Source of the DNA: Terrimicrobiaceae bacterium
GTDB lineage: Bacteria; Verrucomicrobiota; Verrucomicrobiia; Chthoniobacterales; Terrimicrobiaceae
Assembly (NCBI GenBank): GCA_018402345.1
Contig: JAGYIV010000010.1
Coordinates: 372,001-436,000 of the forward strand
DNA: 64,000 bases
Direction: 5' to 3'
Below are positions 33,582-44,519 of this stretch, one piece after another. The position numbers and the translations under genes are program-made. Under the pieces are notes generated by a model that saw only the letters and a program-made list of their open reading frames with translations, was not told the origin of the DNA and made no database searches. Position 1 is the stretch's first letter. Each line of letters begins with the position of its first letter.

Positions 33582-34946
33582 ATGCCAGGCGTTTATATCA
33601 AGACCTACGGATGCCAGATGAACGAGCGCGACTCCGAGCAGGTGTCGAAAATGCTCTCCGAGCGCGGCTATGCCATGGTCCACGACGAGACCGAGGCGGA
33701 TGTCATTCTGCTGAACACCTGCAGCGTGCGCGACATGGCGGAGCAGAAGGCGATCGGCAAGATGGGCATGCTCCGGAAGCTTCGCCAACAACGACCGCAC
33801 CTCGTGTTCGGCTACCTCGGCTGCATGGCCCAGGCCCGCGGCGAGTCGCTGTTGAAAACCTCTCCCCATGTCGATCTCGTCGTGGGCACCCAGAAGTTCC
33901 ACCGCGTGGCCGATTACGTCGACGAACTCCTCCATACCCGCATGCACGCCCTCATCGACGATGAACGCCGCCCCATCGTCGACACGGACGAGGAGCCCGG
34001 TTCGCAATCGACGATCCGCGATCAGGACCTTGTCCCCAGGCAAGTCACCGCCTTCGTCTCGATCATGCAAGGCTGCAACATGCACTGCGCCTTTTGCATC
34101 GTGCCGCAAACACGCGGCGCTGAGCGCGGACGCCCGATCAATGATATCGTCGCTGAGGTCCGATCGCTGGCGGAACGCGGCATCAAAGAGGTCACGCTCC
34201 TCGGGCAGATCGTGAATCTCTACGGCCGCCATGAATTTCCGAAGGTCGACGGCAAAAGCCCGTTCGTCCAACTCCTCGAGGCGGTCTGCGCGGTGGACGG
34301 CATCGAGCGCGTGCGCTTCACCTCTCCCCACCCGATCGGCTACCGGGACGACCTCATCGAGGCCTTCACCCGCCTGCCGAAACTCGTCGAGCACATCCAC
34401 CTTCCCCTCCAAAGCGGCTCGGACAGGATTTTGAAAATCATGCGCCGCGGCTACACCGCAGAGAAATTCCTGTCCCTCGCCACTCGCATCCGCGACGCAC
34501 GACCGGGCATGGCGATCACCACGGATATCATCGTCGGCTTCCCCGGCGAGACCGATGCGGACTACGAAATGACCCGTGCACTCTGCGAAGCGGCCTCGTT
34601 CGACAATGCCTTCGTCTTCCGCTACTCCCCACGCCAAAACACACCCGCCGCGACGATGGAGCAGCAGGTCCCAGAGGAGGTCAAGGAGGCCCGAAACCAA
34701 GACCTGCTCAACGTCGTGAACCGCCATTGCGCCGAAAAATTGCAATCCCTCGTCGGCTCAACCGTGGAGGTCCTCTGTGAAGGCCCCAGCCGTCACAACC
34801 CCGATCGCCTCACCGGCCGCACCCGCACGAACAAAATCGTCATCTTCGAGGGAGCCCCGCGTCACGTCGGCGCCGTGTTTCCGGTCCACATCACCCGCGC
34901 CAGCGGATTCACACTTTATGGTGACCCGGTGCTCCACATCGACTGA
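33582..34946 (+). CDS. miaB: tRNA-2-methylthio-N6-isopentenyladenosine synthase MiaB
   Basis: MiaB methylthiolates i6A37 in tRNAs. The 454-residue protein has the N-terminal iron-sulfur domain with C11 (KTYGCQMNERDS), C47 (NTCSVR) and C81 (YLGCMAQ), then the radical SAM triad C165-x3-C169-x2-C172 (GCNMHCAFCIVPQTRG). A C-terminal TRAM domain follows (TGRTRTNKIVIFEG). SEQ-type motifs favour MiaB over MtaB/RimO. The ATG at 33582 is at the family start. Confidence 0.95.
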   Translation: MPGVYIKTYGCQMNERDSEQVSKMLSERGYAMVHDETEADVILLNTCSVRDMAEQKAIGKMGMLRKLRQQRPHLVFGYLGCMAQARGESLLKTSPHVDLVVGTQKFHRVADYVDELLHTRMHALIDDERRPIVDTDEEPGSQSTIRDQDLVPRQVTAFVSIMQGCNMHCAFCIVPQTRGAERGRPINDIVAEVRSLAERGIKEVTLLGQIVNLYGRHEFPKVDGKSPFVQLLEAVCAVDGIERVRFTSPHPIGYRDDLIEAFTRLPKLVEHIHLPLQSGSDRILKIMRRGYTAEKFLSLATRIRDARPGMAITTDIIVGFPGETDADYEMTRALCEAASFDNAFVFRYSPRQNTPAATMEQQVPEEVKEARNQDLLNVVNRHCAEKLQSLVGSTVEVLCEGPSRHNPDRLTGRTRTNKIVIFEGAPRHVGAVFPVHITRASGFTLYGDPVLHID

Positions 34947-34986
34947 CAGCATGGCCCCCGCCGTCAAAAACGCTTTCCCGCCACCC

Positions 34987-36105
34987 ATGAAAACGCGCCT
35001 GTCGATTTACCTGCTGCGAGCTTTATTTCTCGCCGTAGCCGCAACCATCAGCCTGCAGAGCGCACCCGCGAACTGGCTCCTCTCGCTCCCCGGCTGGAAC
35101 CATACATTCCCTGCGGACCACGGCAGCCATCCAGGCTTCAAAACCGAATGGTGGTATTTCACCGGCAACCTCCGCGACGAGTCAGGCAACGAGTTCGGCT
35201 ACCAACTCACCTTTTTCCGCCAAGGGGTGATCGACCCCTCGCACTCCGTGCCGGAGGGTTCGCGATTCATCCAACGCGACATCAAATTCGCCCACTTCGC
35301 GATCTCCTCGATCTCGGAAAAAAAATTCCACCATTTCCAAAAGGTCTCGCGCGGTGCATTCGGTGAGGCGGGTTTCGACAACGGCACAACCATTGCCTGG
35401 ATCGAAGACTGGACCTGCGAGCGGACCGGCCTCCATTCCTTTCAACTCAAGGCCTCGGGCGAGGGCGTCAGCATCGACCTCCACGTCGCCTCCACCACCC
35501 CTCCCGTCCTCCACGGCGAAAACGGCCTCAGCCGCAAATCCGCCGGCGAGGGCCGCGCCTCGCATTACTACTCGCTCACGCGCATGGAGACGACGGGCAC
35601 GGTCACACTCGGCGACACCACCCGCGATGTGCGCGGTCTCACTTGGTTCGACCACGAGTGGGCCACCAACCAACTCGACTCGCACCAGCAAGGCTGGGAC
35701 TGGTTCAGCCTACAATGCGACGACGGCTCGGACCTCATGCTGTTCCAAATCCGCACGGCGGATGGTGGACGCGACCCCTTTTCCTCGGGCACTTGGATCG
35801 ACGCCTCGGGAACTCAACGCCACATCCGCGAGGACGAGTTTGTCCTCGAACCAGTCGAGTGGTGGACGAGTCCGAAAACGAAAGCCAAATACCCGGTCGC
35901 ATGGCGCATCCGCATCATCCCGCTTGATCTCGAACTCAACGCCACTGCCCGCTTCGCCTCCCAGGAACTCGCCATCGACCCCATCTCCTACTGGGAGGGA
36001 GCCATCTCCGCCAACGGCACACGCGCCGGACGTCCACTAGCCGCCAAAGGCTACCTCGAGATGACCGGATACGCGGGACGCATTGTGGGCATGCAGGCCC
36101 CGTGA
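34987..36105 (+). CDS. Lipocalin-like carotenoid hydratase/AttH family protein
   Basis: A 372-residue protein with a signal sequence (residues 1-27) and the two-lipocalin AttH/CrtC fold. Diagnostic blocks are [30 protein letters not shown], and [20 protein letters not shown] then [15 protein letters not shown]. Family members include CrtC carotenoid hydratase and AttH proteins that usually sit beside LolCDE-like ABC exporters. No carotenoid or exporter gene is nearby, so the function is open. An in-frame ATG at 34951 is less likely as start because it delays the signal peptide. Confidence 0.85.
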   Translation: MKTRLSIYLLRALFLAVAATISLQSAPANWLLSLPGWNHTFPADHGSHPGFKTEWWYFTGNLRDESGNEFGYQLTFFRQGVIDPSHSVPEGSRFIQRDIKFAHFAISSISEKKFHHFQKVSRGAFGEAGFDNGTTIAWIEDWTCERTGLHSFQLKASGEGVSIDLHVASTTPPVLHGENGLSRKSAGEGRASHYYSLTRMETTGTVTLGDTTRDVRGLTWFDHEWATNQLDSHQQGWDWFSLQCDDGSDLMLFQIRTADGGRDPFSSGTWIDASGTQRHIREDEFVLEPVEWWTSPKTKAKYPVAWRIRIIPLDLELNATARFASQELAIDPISYWEGAISANGTRAGRPLAAKGYLEMTGYAGRIVGMQAP

Positions 36106-36117
36106 TTTCATTTCCAA

Positions 36118-36217
36118 AAAAAACCGGTTTTTTGGCTTGCAACGGTCTTGTTGCCCAATAACCTCCTCGCTCCCGCAAGGCGCGGTGGCGAATCCATTCC
36201 CTGTTCCACAGGAGGTT
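36118..36217 (+). promoter_or_regulatory. rpsL upstream region: A/T palindrome, candidate promoter, separated inverted repeat
   Basis: A perfect palindrome of six A, CCGG and six T (36118-36133) follows the AttH-like gene. It could act as a terminator-like hairpin or as an upstream element. A possible promoter is TTGCAA (36137-36142), 16 bases, then TAACCT (36159-36164). AACCTCCT (36160-36167) is the exact complement of AGGAGGTT (36210-36217), 43 bases before rpsL. The AGGAGG has no start codon after it, so it is not an obvious ribosome binding site. Confidence 0.35.
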
Positions 36218-36259
36218 TTCACCCTCGTCCTTCCGCGAATCGACAAGAAAGATTTCAGC

Positions 36260-36670
36260 ATGCCCACAATCAACCAACTCGTCCGTAAAGGACGCCTGAA
36301 AGCCAAACTCAAATCCAAATCACCCGCGCTCGTGAACTGCCCCCAACGCCGCGGCGTGTGCGTGCAGGTCATGACCCGCACGCCCAAAAAACCAAACTCC
36401 GCTCTGCGCAAAGTCGCCAAGGTTCGCCTCACAAACGGCCAGGAAGTCATCGCCTACATTCCCGGCGAAGGCCACAACCTGCAGGAGCACTCGATCGTTC
36501 TCGTGCGCGGAGGCAAGGTGAAAGACCTCCCCGGCGTGCGTTACCACATCGTTCGCGGAACCCTCGACAGCCTCGGAGTCGATGGTCGCCGTCGTGGCCG
36601 TTCGAAATACGGCGCCAAACGTCCGAAGCCAGGGCAAGAGGACACCAAGGGCGCCAAAAAGAAAAAATAA
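36260..36670 (+). CDS. rpsL: Small ribosomal subunit protein S12
   Basis: S12 lies at the decoding centre. The 136-residue protein begins [20 protein letters not shown] and has [28 protein letters not shown] (including the Lys positions linked to streptomycin resistance) and [12 protein letters not shown] Lys-rich tail ends in KGAKKKK. It starts the str gene group and is followed 28 bases later by rpsG. Confidence 0.98.
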   Translation: MPTINQLVRKGRLKAKLKSKSPALVNCPQRRGVCVQVMTRTPKKPNSALRKVAKVRLTNGQEVIAYIPGEGHNLQEHSIVLVRGGKVKDLPGVRYHIVRGTLDSLGVDGRRRGRSKYGAKRPKPGQEDTKGAKKKK

Positions 36671-36698
36671 TCCCGAGACCTCTTAATCGTTAAAATCT

Positions 36699-37172
36699 AT
36701 GTCACGTCGCCGCAGAGTCATTCACAAGGAAGTCAAAAAAGACGCCCGTTACGCCAGTCCGATCGTTGCCAGCCTCATCAGCACGGTTATGACCAAGGGC
36801 AAGAAATCCATCGCCGAGCGCATCGTTTACACCGCTATCGATAAAAGCCACGAGGGTAGCGATACGATCGATCCTCTCGAGACCCTCAACAAGGCCGTCG
36901 AAAACGTCCGTCCGCGCCTCGAAGTCAAATCCCGCCGCGTCGGTGGCTCGACTTACCAAGTGCCCATGGAAGTCCCAGCCGCCCGTCAGGTAGCCCTCGC
37001 GATGCGCTGGCTGGTGACCTTCGCCAACAACCGCAAGGGTGTGCCCATGGAAAACGCCCTCGCCTACGAACTCAAGGACGCCGCAGCCGGCCAAGGCAAC
37101 GCGATCAAGAAGCGCGACGACATGCACAAAATGGCCCAAGCCAACCGTGCGTTCGCACACTTCCGCTGGTAG
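36699..37172 (+). CDS. rpsG: Small ribosomal subunit protein S7
   Basis: S7 nucleates assembly of the 30S head and binds 16S rRNA. The 157-residue protein begins MSRRRRVIHKEVKKDARYAS, has KVENVRPR-type core NKAVENVRPRLEVKSRRVGG, TYQVPMEVPAARQVALAMRW, and ends ANRAFAHFRW. It shares the operon with rpsL, but a strong terminator follows its stop codon. Confidence 0.98.
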   Translation: MSRRRRVIHKEVKKDARYASPIVASLISTVMTKGKKSIAERIVYTAIDKSHEGSDTIDPLETLNKAVENVRPRLEVKSRRVGGSTYQVPMEVPAARQVALAMRWLVTFANNRKGVPMENALAYELKDAAAGQGNAIKKRDDMHKMAQANRAFAHFRW

Positions 37173-37188
37173 CATGACTCACCAAAGC

Positions 37189-37228
37189 GGGCGGTTTTTT
37201 CCCCACAGGAAAAACCGCCCTCTTTTTT
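37189..37228 (+). terminator. Intrinsic terminator between rpsG and fusA
   Basis: GGGCGGTTTTT (37189-37199) pairs perfectly with AAAAACCGCCC (37210-37220) around a 10-base loop. A T-rich tail (six T) follows at 37223-37228. This is a canonical rho-independent terminator 17 bases after the rpsG stop, inside what is usually one transcript. Confidence 0.88.
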
Positions 37229-37277
37229 ATCCCGAACCCCGCAACTTCCCCTTTCCACTCTAAAACAACCCAACACC

Positions 37278-39434
37278 ATGGCAGCAACCGACTCCTCGAA
37301 TCCCAACTCCCCCAACCGGGCCTTCCCCCTCGACCGCACCCGCAACATCGGCATCGCCGCTCACATCGACGCCGGCAAAACCACCACCACCGAGCGCATT
37401 CTTTTCTACACCGGCATGATCCACAAGATCGGTGAGGTGCACGAAGGCACGACGGTCACCGACTGGATGGAGCAAGAGCGCGAGCGCGGCATCACGATCA
37501 CTTCCGCCGCCACCACCTGCTCGTGGGTCCAACGCAAGGAAGAGGGCCTCTACAAAGCGTTCGAGGACGTCAAAATGCGCGTCAACATCATCGACACCCC
37601 CGGACACGTGGACTTCACCGCCGAAGTAGAACGCTCCCTCCGCGTGCTAGATGGCGCTGTTGCCGTCTTCTGCGGTGTCGCCGGCGTGCAACCCCAATCA
37701 GAGACCGTCTGGCGCCAAGCCACCAAATACGGCGTGCCACGCATCGCCTTCGTCAACAAAATGGACCGCACTGGCGCCGACTTCGAGGCCGCTGTGGCCT
37801 CCATGAGAAACAAACTCAACGCCAACGCATGGCCGATCCTCATCCCGCTCGGTAAGGAGGACACCCTCAAAGGCCAGATCGACGTCATCAACCAAATGGC
37901 GATCATCTACAAAGACAGCGATGTCATGGGCTCGACCTACGACATCGTGGAGATTCCCGCCGACCTCAAGGACACGGCCAAAGCCGCCTACGATGACCTC
38001 GTCTCGCAAATGTGCGACCTCGATGAGGAGATCGGCATGCTTTTCCTCGAGGAAAAACCCATCAGCATCCAAGAACTCAAGGCCGCCATCCGGCGCCAGA
38101 CGATCGCCAACAAGTTCGTCCCCGTTGTGGGCGGCTCGGCTTTCAAAAACAAAGGCGTGCAAATGCTCGTCGACGCCGTTGTGGACTACCTTCCTAGCCC
38201 GCTCGACATCCCGCCGGCCAAGGGCCAAAACCCCGACAATGGCGATCCCATTGAGGCGGTTTCAAATGACAATGCCAAGTTCTGCTCACTTGCGTTCAAA
38301 CTCTGGAGCGATCCCTTCGTTGGAAAACTCGTTTTCTTCCGGGTCTACTCGGGCAAGCTCTCCAAGGGTGACACTGTCTACAATCCCCGCACCAACAAAC
38401 GTGAGCGCATCAGCCGCCTCATCCAGATCCAAGCCGACAAGCGTGAGGACATCGACACCTGCTACTCTGGTGACATCGCCGCCATCGTGGGCATCAAAAA
38501 CATCACAACCGGCGACACACTCTGCGACGAGGACCATCCGATTCTCCTCGAGCCACCCTCCTTCCCCGACCCCGTGATCTCGATGGCGGTCGAACCCAAG
38601 ACCAAAGTCGACCAAGAGAAAATGGGGAACGCCCTCCAGCGCCTCGCCGAAGAGGATCCTACCTTCCGCGTCTTCACCAACGAGGACACCGGCCAGACCA
38701 TCATCGCCGGCATGGGCGAACTCCACCTCGAAATCATCCGCGACCGCCTTATGCGCGAATTCAAGGTCGAAGCCAACTCGGGCAAACCCCAAATCGCGTT
38801 CAAGGAGACGATCCTTAACCCCGCCAATGGAGAGGGCAAACTCGTCAAACAGTCCGGCGGACGCGGCCAATACGGACACGTCATCTGCAAAGTCACCCCG
38901 AACGAGCGCGGGAAGGGCCTCACCATCGAAAACAGGGTCGTCGGTGGAACCATTCCGAAAGAATACATCCCCGCCGTCGAAAAAGGCTTCAAGGAAGCAG
39001 TCCTCAACGGCGTCGTCGCCGGATACCCCGTCATCGACGTCCATGTGGACATCATCGACGGCTCATACCACGATGTGGACTCGAACGAAATGGCGTTCAA
39101 AATGGCCGCCATCTTCGCCCTGAAGGACGCCATGAAAAAGGCCAAGCCGATCCTGCTCGAGCCGATCATGAAAGTCGAAAACGTCACTCCGGACGAATTC
39201 CAAGGCGACATCATGGGCGACCTCAACCGCCGCCGTGCGCGCATCCAAGGCATGGAAACCAAGGGCAATCTTTGCACCATCAATGCCGACGTGCCGCTCG
39301 CCGAGATGTTTGGCTACGCCACCGCCATCCGCTCGCTCTCGAAAGGCCGCTCCTCCTACTCCATGGAGCCCTCGCACTTCGAGCAGGTGCCGGCCCAAGT
39401 CCTCGCCGCCGTCCAAGCCGAGCAAAAAGCCTGA
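37278..39434 (+). CDS. fusA: Elongation factor G
   Basis: EF-G drives ribosomal translocation and, with RRF, recycling. The 718-residue GTPase has G1 [16 protein letters not shown], the switch region [32 protein letters not shown] and domain IV with GGRGQYGHV and the tip loop. It is slightly longer than E. coli EF-G (about 704), mainly through inserts around residues 90-100. No Shine-Dalgarno sequence precedes the ATG (upstream bases are A/C-rich). Only 47 bases separate its start from the rpsG terminator tail. Confidence 0.97.
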   Translation: MAATDSSNPNSPNRAFPLDRTRNIGIAAHIDAGKTTTTERILFYTGMIHKIGEVHEGTTVTDWMEQERERGITITSAATTCSWVQRKEEGLYKAFEDVKMRVNIIDTPGHVDFTAEVERSLRVLDGAVAVFCGVAGVQPQSETVWRQATKYGVPRIAFVNKMDRTGADFEAAVASMRNKLNANAWPILIPLGKEDTLKGQIDVINQMAIIYKDSDVMGSTYDIVEIPADLKDTAKAAYDDLVSQMCDLDEEIGMLFLEEKPISIQELKAAIRRQTIANKFVPVVGGSAFKNKGVQMLVDAVVDYLPSPLDIPPAKGQNPDNGDPIEAVSNDNAKFCSLAFKLWSDPFVGKLVFFRVYSGKLSKGDTVYNPRTNKRERISRLIQIQADKREDIDTCYSGDIAAIVGIKNITTGDTLCDEDHPILLEPPSFPDPVISMAVEPKTKVDQEKMGNALQRLAEEDPTFRVFTNEDTGQTIIAGMGELHLEIIRDRLMREFKVEANSGKPQIAFKETILNPANGEGKLVKQSGGRGQYGHVICKVTPNERGKGLTIENRVVGGTIPKEYIPAVEKGFKEAVLNGVVAGYPVIDVHVDIIDGSYHDVDSNEMAFKMAAIFALKDAMKKAKPILLEPIMKVENVTPDEFQGDIMGDLNRRRARIQGMETKGNLCTINADVPLAEMFGYATAIRSLSKGRSSYSMEPSHFEQVPAQVLAAVQAEQKA

Positions 39435-39453
39435 CCAAACGAAAATCCAACAA

Positions 39454-39487
39454 AACGCGCCAGGTTCTAACCCGGCGCGTTTTTTTG
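39454..39487 (+). terminator. Intrinsic terminator after fusA
   Basis: AACGCGCC (39454-39461) pairs with GGCGCGTT (39474-39481), followed by a run of T to 39486. It lies 19 bases after the fusA stop, so fusA appears to be transcribed alone, without a downstream tuf gene. Confidence 0.88.
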
Positions 39488-39583
39488 CTTCGCAACTCCT
39501 CCTCCCTCAACTCACAAAAGTTTGAAGCCCCCATCCATCGACTTGAATTTGCCTTTCCTCCAGCGAAGCCGATAGTCGCCTCC

Positions 39584-40273
39584 ATGCGTTTCCTCAAACT
39601 CCCTGTCCTCGCAGCGTGTATGATCGCCGCAAGCCATCTACAGGCCGAGGATCCAGCGGCAGCGGACATCATCGCCGCCGCGCGCCTCAACCCCCTTGGC
39701 AACGAGATCGCACTCGACGCCCAACTCCGGGCGGGATCGGTGAAAGTCCCCTTCGTGCTCGCGGTGAAGGACAACTCGGTCAGCTACACCTTCGAAAATC
39801 CCGACCAGTCGATCATTCTCACCATCGGTGACGACGGATCGCAACTGCGCGAATCACATGGCTCCAATGCCACCCCGATCCCCGTGCAGCTTCTCTCGGA
39901 ACCTGTCCGTGGCGGCCTCATCACCTACGAGGACCTCGCCCTGGGATTTCTCCACTGGCCGAACCCGAAACTCCTCGGCGAGGAAACCGTCCGCACCCGC
40001 AGCGCGTGGAAAATCGAAATCCACGCCCCGCCGGGCTCCTCCCAATACGGCGCGGTCCGCGTCTGGGTGGACAAGGCATCCGCCGCCCTCCTCCGCATCG
40101 AAGGCTTCGATTCCACCGGCAAACCCTCCAAGCGCTTCGAAGTCGTCTCCGCGCGCAAGATCGACGGCCAGTGGATGCTCAAACAAATGCGCGTGGAGCG
40201 CATCGACCCCTCCACCCGCAAAACCACCGGCATCACCTACCTGGAAGTCTTGGGCAAGTCTGGCGGGGAGTGA
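39584..40273 (+). CDS. Exported LolA-like (outer-membrane lipoprotein-sorting fold) protein
   Basis: A 229-residue protein with a signal peptide (residues 1-21, ending LQA). The C-terminal part resembles the LolA-like/MucB fold: YGAVRVWVDKASAALLRIEG, then GKPSKRFEVVSARKIDGQWM and a final ITYLEVLGK strand. Proteins of this kind bind lipids or lipoproteins in the periplasm. Cargo and partner are unknown. It stands between the fusA terminator and the converging thiC gene, with 3 bases between the two stop codons. Confidence 0.72.
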   Translation: MRFLKLPVLAACMIAASHLQAEDPAAADIIAAARLNPLGNEIALDAQLRAGSVKVPFVLAVKDNSVSYTFENPDQSIILTIGDDGSQLRESHGSNATPIPVQLLSEPVRGGLITYEDLALGFLHWPNPKLLGEETVRTRSAWKIEIHAPPGSSQYGAVRVWVDKASAALLRIEGFDSTGKPSKRFEVVSARKIDGQWMLKQMRVERIDPSTRKTTGITYLEVLGKSGGE

Positions 40274-40276
40274 TCC

Positions 40277-42420
<2,144 letters not shown>

Positions 42421-42500
42421 ACGCCCGTGACTTTTCACGGCGATCGCCTTCCTAGTCAACCAGGAACCCCGGAAATCTGAAAAAACTACAAAATATTTCA

Positions 42501-42529
42501 TTGCCGCAGTGGGGAAAAATGGGTAGTTT
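42501..42529 (+). promoter_or_regulatory. Candidate dcw promoter (Pmra)
   Basis: TTGCCG (42501-42506) and TAGTTT (42524-42529) with a 17-base spacer form a plausible but weak sigma-70-type promoter. It overlaps the MraZ repeats, so MraZ bound there would block polymerase. The hexamers are imperfect, so this is a suggestion. Confidence 0.4.
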
Positions 42530-42544
42530 TGGGTGAAAGTGGTG
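42510..42544 (+). promoter_or_regulatory. MraZ operator: four TGGG-type direct repeats
   Basis: Four direct repeats spaced exactly 10 bases apart: TGGGG (42510), TGGGT (42520), TGGGT (42530) and a weaker TGGTG (42540), each separated by 5 bases. MraZ of E. coli and mollicutes is known to bind TGGGN repeats with 5-base spacers upstream of its own gene. The array lies 30-64 bases before the mraZ ATG, so autorepression of the cluster is very likely. Confidence 0.82.
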
Positions 42545-42573
42545 AATAAAACCACAGCACCCTTTCACTCGAG

Positions 42574-43026
42574 ATGTCACCGGAAAACCCAGTAGAAGCC
42601 CTTTTTGCGGGCACTTACGCACGATCGATCGATGCGAAGCATCGGGCCGCCGTGCCGTCTGCATGGGTTCGGGAGGAGGGCACGGAATTTTTTGTGATCC
42701 CCCATCCCGAGGAGGGCTATCTCATGGTCATGCCGCCGGGAGAGTTCCACTCGACCGAGCAGCGCATCCTCGCCTCAAGCGCCTCGCCCCAGGAAAAGCG
42801 GCAGGCCATCCGCCAGTTTTTCAGCGCCGCACACCGCGTGGTCTCGGACAAACAAGGGCGAATCCTGCTCCCTGAAAACCACGCAACCGCCGCCGCTCTC
42901 CAAGGCGAGATCGTATTCGTCGGCGCGGGGCGCCGCTTTGAAATCTGGTCGAAGGAGCGCCACGAGGCCGCCAACGCAGCCAATGCCGAAATCTACCGCC
43001 GCGTTGCCGTGGAGATCGGACTCTGA
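42574..43026 (+). CDS. mraZ: Transcriptional regulator MraZ
   Basis: MraZ is a ring-forming DNA-binding protein with two AbrB-like swapped-hairpin repeats and represses the dcw operon. The 150-residue protein has the first DxK-x-R-like motif in SIDAKHRAAVPSAW and the second in VSDKQGRILLPENH, as expected. It is the first gene of the dcw cluster and has an ideal operator directly upstream. rsmH begins 72 bases downstream. Confidence 0.95.
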   Translation: MSPENPVEALFAGTYARSIDAKHRAAVPSAWVREEGTEFFVIPHPEEGYLMVMPPGEFHSTEQRILASSASPQEKRQAIRQFFSAAHRVVSDKQGRILLPENHATAAALQGEIVFVGAGRRFEIWSKERHEAANAANAEIYRRVAVEIGL

Positions 43027-43098
43027 GTGCCATGAACCTCAACAAACCAACAACCACCTCGAGAAACACACACCCATAACAGGTGTTCGCACCCCGCG

Positions 43099-44145
43099 AT
43101 GGCCAAACGAACACCCAGCTCCGCTAAGAAAAATACCCCGCGAAAAAAGATGAAAAACCTGGACTGCGAGAACCTCGGGAATGCGCTGGCGAACGACACA
43201 ATTGCCCTCTCCGCGCACTGGCATACGCCGGTCCTCGCCAACCAGGTCGCAGCAGCCCTCCAACCCGGCCCGGGCAAGCGTTTTCTGGACGGCACTGCGG
43301 GCGGTGGCGGGCACTCGCGCCGCTTACTGGATGCGGGAGCCTCTGTTGTCGCTCTTGACCAAGACCCCGAGGCGCTCGCCCGCTGCCGCGCGAACCTCGC
43401 GGAATTCGGTGACAGGGTCCGTTTTGTGGAATCGAATTTCCGCCACGCCCCTCATGCCCTCACCTCCCTCGAAATCCACGGCGATCTGGACGGCGCCCTT
43501 CTCGACATCGGTGTTTCCTCACACCAACTCGACGAACCTGTCCGCGGATTCTCGCTCATGCGCGATGGCCCACTGGATATGCGCATGGGGCCATCCATCC
43601 AGGAAAATGCCGCCGATCTGGTCAATACCCGCGGCACGGAGGAACTCACCCGCATTTTCCGTGAACTCGGCGAGGAACCAAACGCGCGCCGCATCGCCGC
43701 CGCCATCGTCGCCAGAAGGGCATCGAAACCGTTTTCCTCGACCCTCGATCTTGCCGACATCATTGCCGCGGCATCTCCCCGCAAAGGCCCCCGCCATCCC
43801 GCGACCCGCGTGTTTCAAGCGCTCCGAATCGAAGTGAACGACGAACTCGGCGCGCTCCGCGAGGCCCTCCGCACCATCCCGCCCCTTCTGACTCCGGGCG
43901 CACGCCTCGCTGTGATCACATTCCACTCGCTCGAAGACCGCATCGTGAAGGTCTTTTTCAAAGAGCACAGCCGCGAGTGGATCGACAGGCCCGAGTGGCC
44001 CCGTCCACGCAGAAATCCCGAGCGCCAATTCCGTCTTCTCACCACCCACCCCATCCTCCCGTGCGAACGGGAGGTGGCGGAAAACCCGAGAGCACGCAGC
44101 GCCAAGCTGCGTGTTGTCGAAAAACTGAAGGACCCCACGCCATGA
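43099..44145 (+). CDS. rsmH: 16S rRNA (cytosine(1402)-N4)-methyltransferase RsmH
   Basis: RsmH (MraW) methylates C1402 of 16S rRNA. The 348-residue protein contains HTPVLANQV, the SAM loop LDGTAGGGGHSRRLL, DIGVSSHQLDEPVRGFS, and VITFHSLEDRIVKVFF. About 38 residues, rich in Lys and Ser, precede the usual family start; an ATG at 43150 would remove 17 of them. The stop overlaps the ftsL start (ATGA). The gene's place second in dcw is conserved. Confidence 0.95.
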   Translation: MAKRTPSSAKKNTPRKKMKNLDCENLGNALANDTIALSAHWHTPVLANQVAAALQPGPGKRFLDGTAGGGGHSRRLLDAGASVVALDQDPEALARCRANLAEFGDRVRFVESNFRHAPHALTSLEIHGDLDGALLDIGVSSHQLDEPVRGFSLMRDGPLDMRMGPSIQENAADLVNTRGTEELTRIFRELGEEPNARRIAAAIVARRASKPFSSTLDLADIIAAASPRKGPRHPATRVFQALRIEVNDELGALREALRTIPPLLTPGARLAVITFHSLEDRIVKVFFKEHSREWIDRPEWPRPRRNPERQFRLLTTHPILPCEREVAENPRARSAKLRVVEKLKDPTP

Positions 44146-44519
44146 ACATGCCCGCCATCGAAGCTCCTTGCCGCCACAATCCCGTTCAAATCGGAAAAAT
44201 CCTGCGAATGTTCCTCTGCCTTGCCCCGCTGCTCGCGGGCGGCCTTTCCTTTGTCTATCTGAAAAACCAACAATTCGCCCTCGGCGAGCAAATCCGCCAA
44301 ACCGAACGCGCCATCCGCGAAACCCGCGCCGAAAACGAGGTCCTGCTCGCCAGAGTAACCTCCCTCACCTCCCGACGCGCCCTTCAAGAGCGCGTCGCCA
44401 CGGGATTCATCTCAGTCGTCCCGGTCAGCGGCGACAAGATCGCGCGCCTCACCCCGCCAGCCCAAGACACAGACACCACCGCGCTGCGCACGGCCTTCAA
44501 CGGAGCATCCCTGCAATGA
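44142..44519 (+). CDS. ftsL: Cell division protein FtsL (predicted)
   Basis: A 125-residue bitopic protein: short cytoplasmic N-terminus, one TM (about 23-42, including LAPLLAGGLSFVYL), then a heptad coiled coil (QQFALGEQIRQTERAIRETR). FtsL sequence is poorly conserved; size, topology and position between rsmH and ftsI justify the name. It should form the FtsQ-L-B complex that activates FtsWI; no FtsB gene is visible. Both ends overlap neighbouring genes by 4 bases. Confidence 0.8.
   Translation: MNMPAIEAPCRHNPVQIGKILRMFLCLAPLLAGGLSFVYLKNQQFALGEQIRQTERAIRETRAENEVLLARVTSLTSRRALQERVATGFISVVPVSGDKIARLTPPAQDTDTTALRTAFNGASLQ

Noticed and set aside
33483-34745. Minus-strand extension of the exbB frame antisense to miaB
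   Set aside because: The extension lacks any motif and lies opposite a complete radical SAM gene; exbB similarity starts at 33482.
36118-36133. A6-CCGG-T6 palindrome as a firm terminator of the AttH-like gene
   Set aside because: The hairpin would have almost no loop and a weak A/T stem; it may equally be an upstream promoter element, so it is recorded only within the rpsL upstream region.
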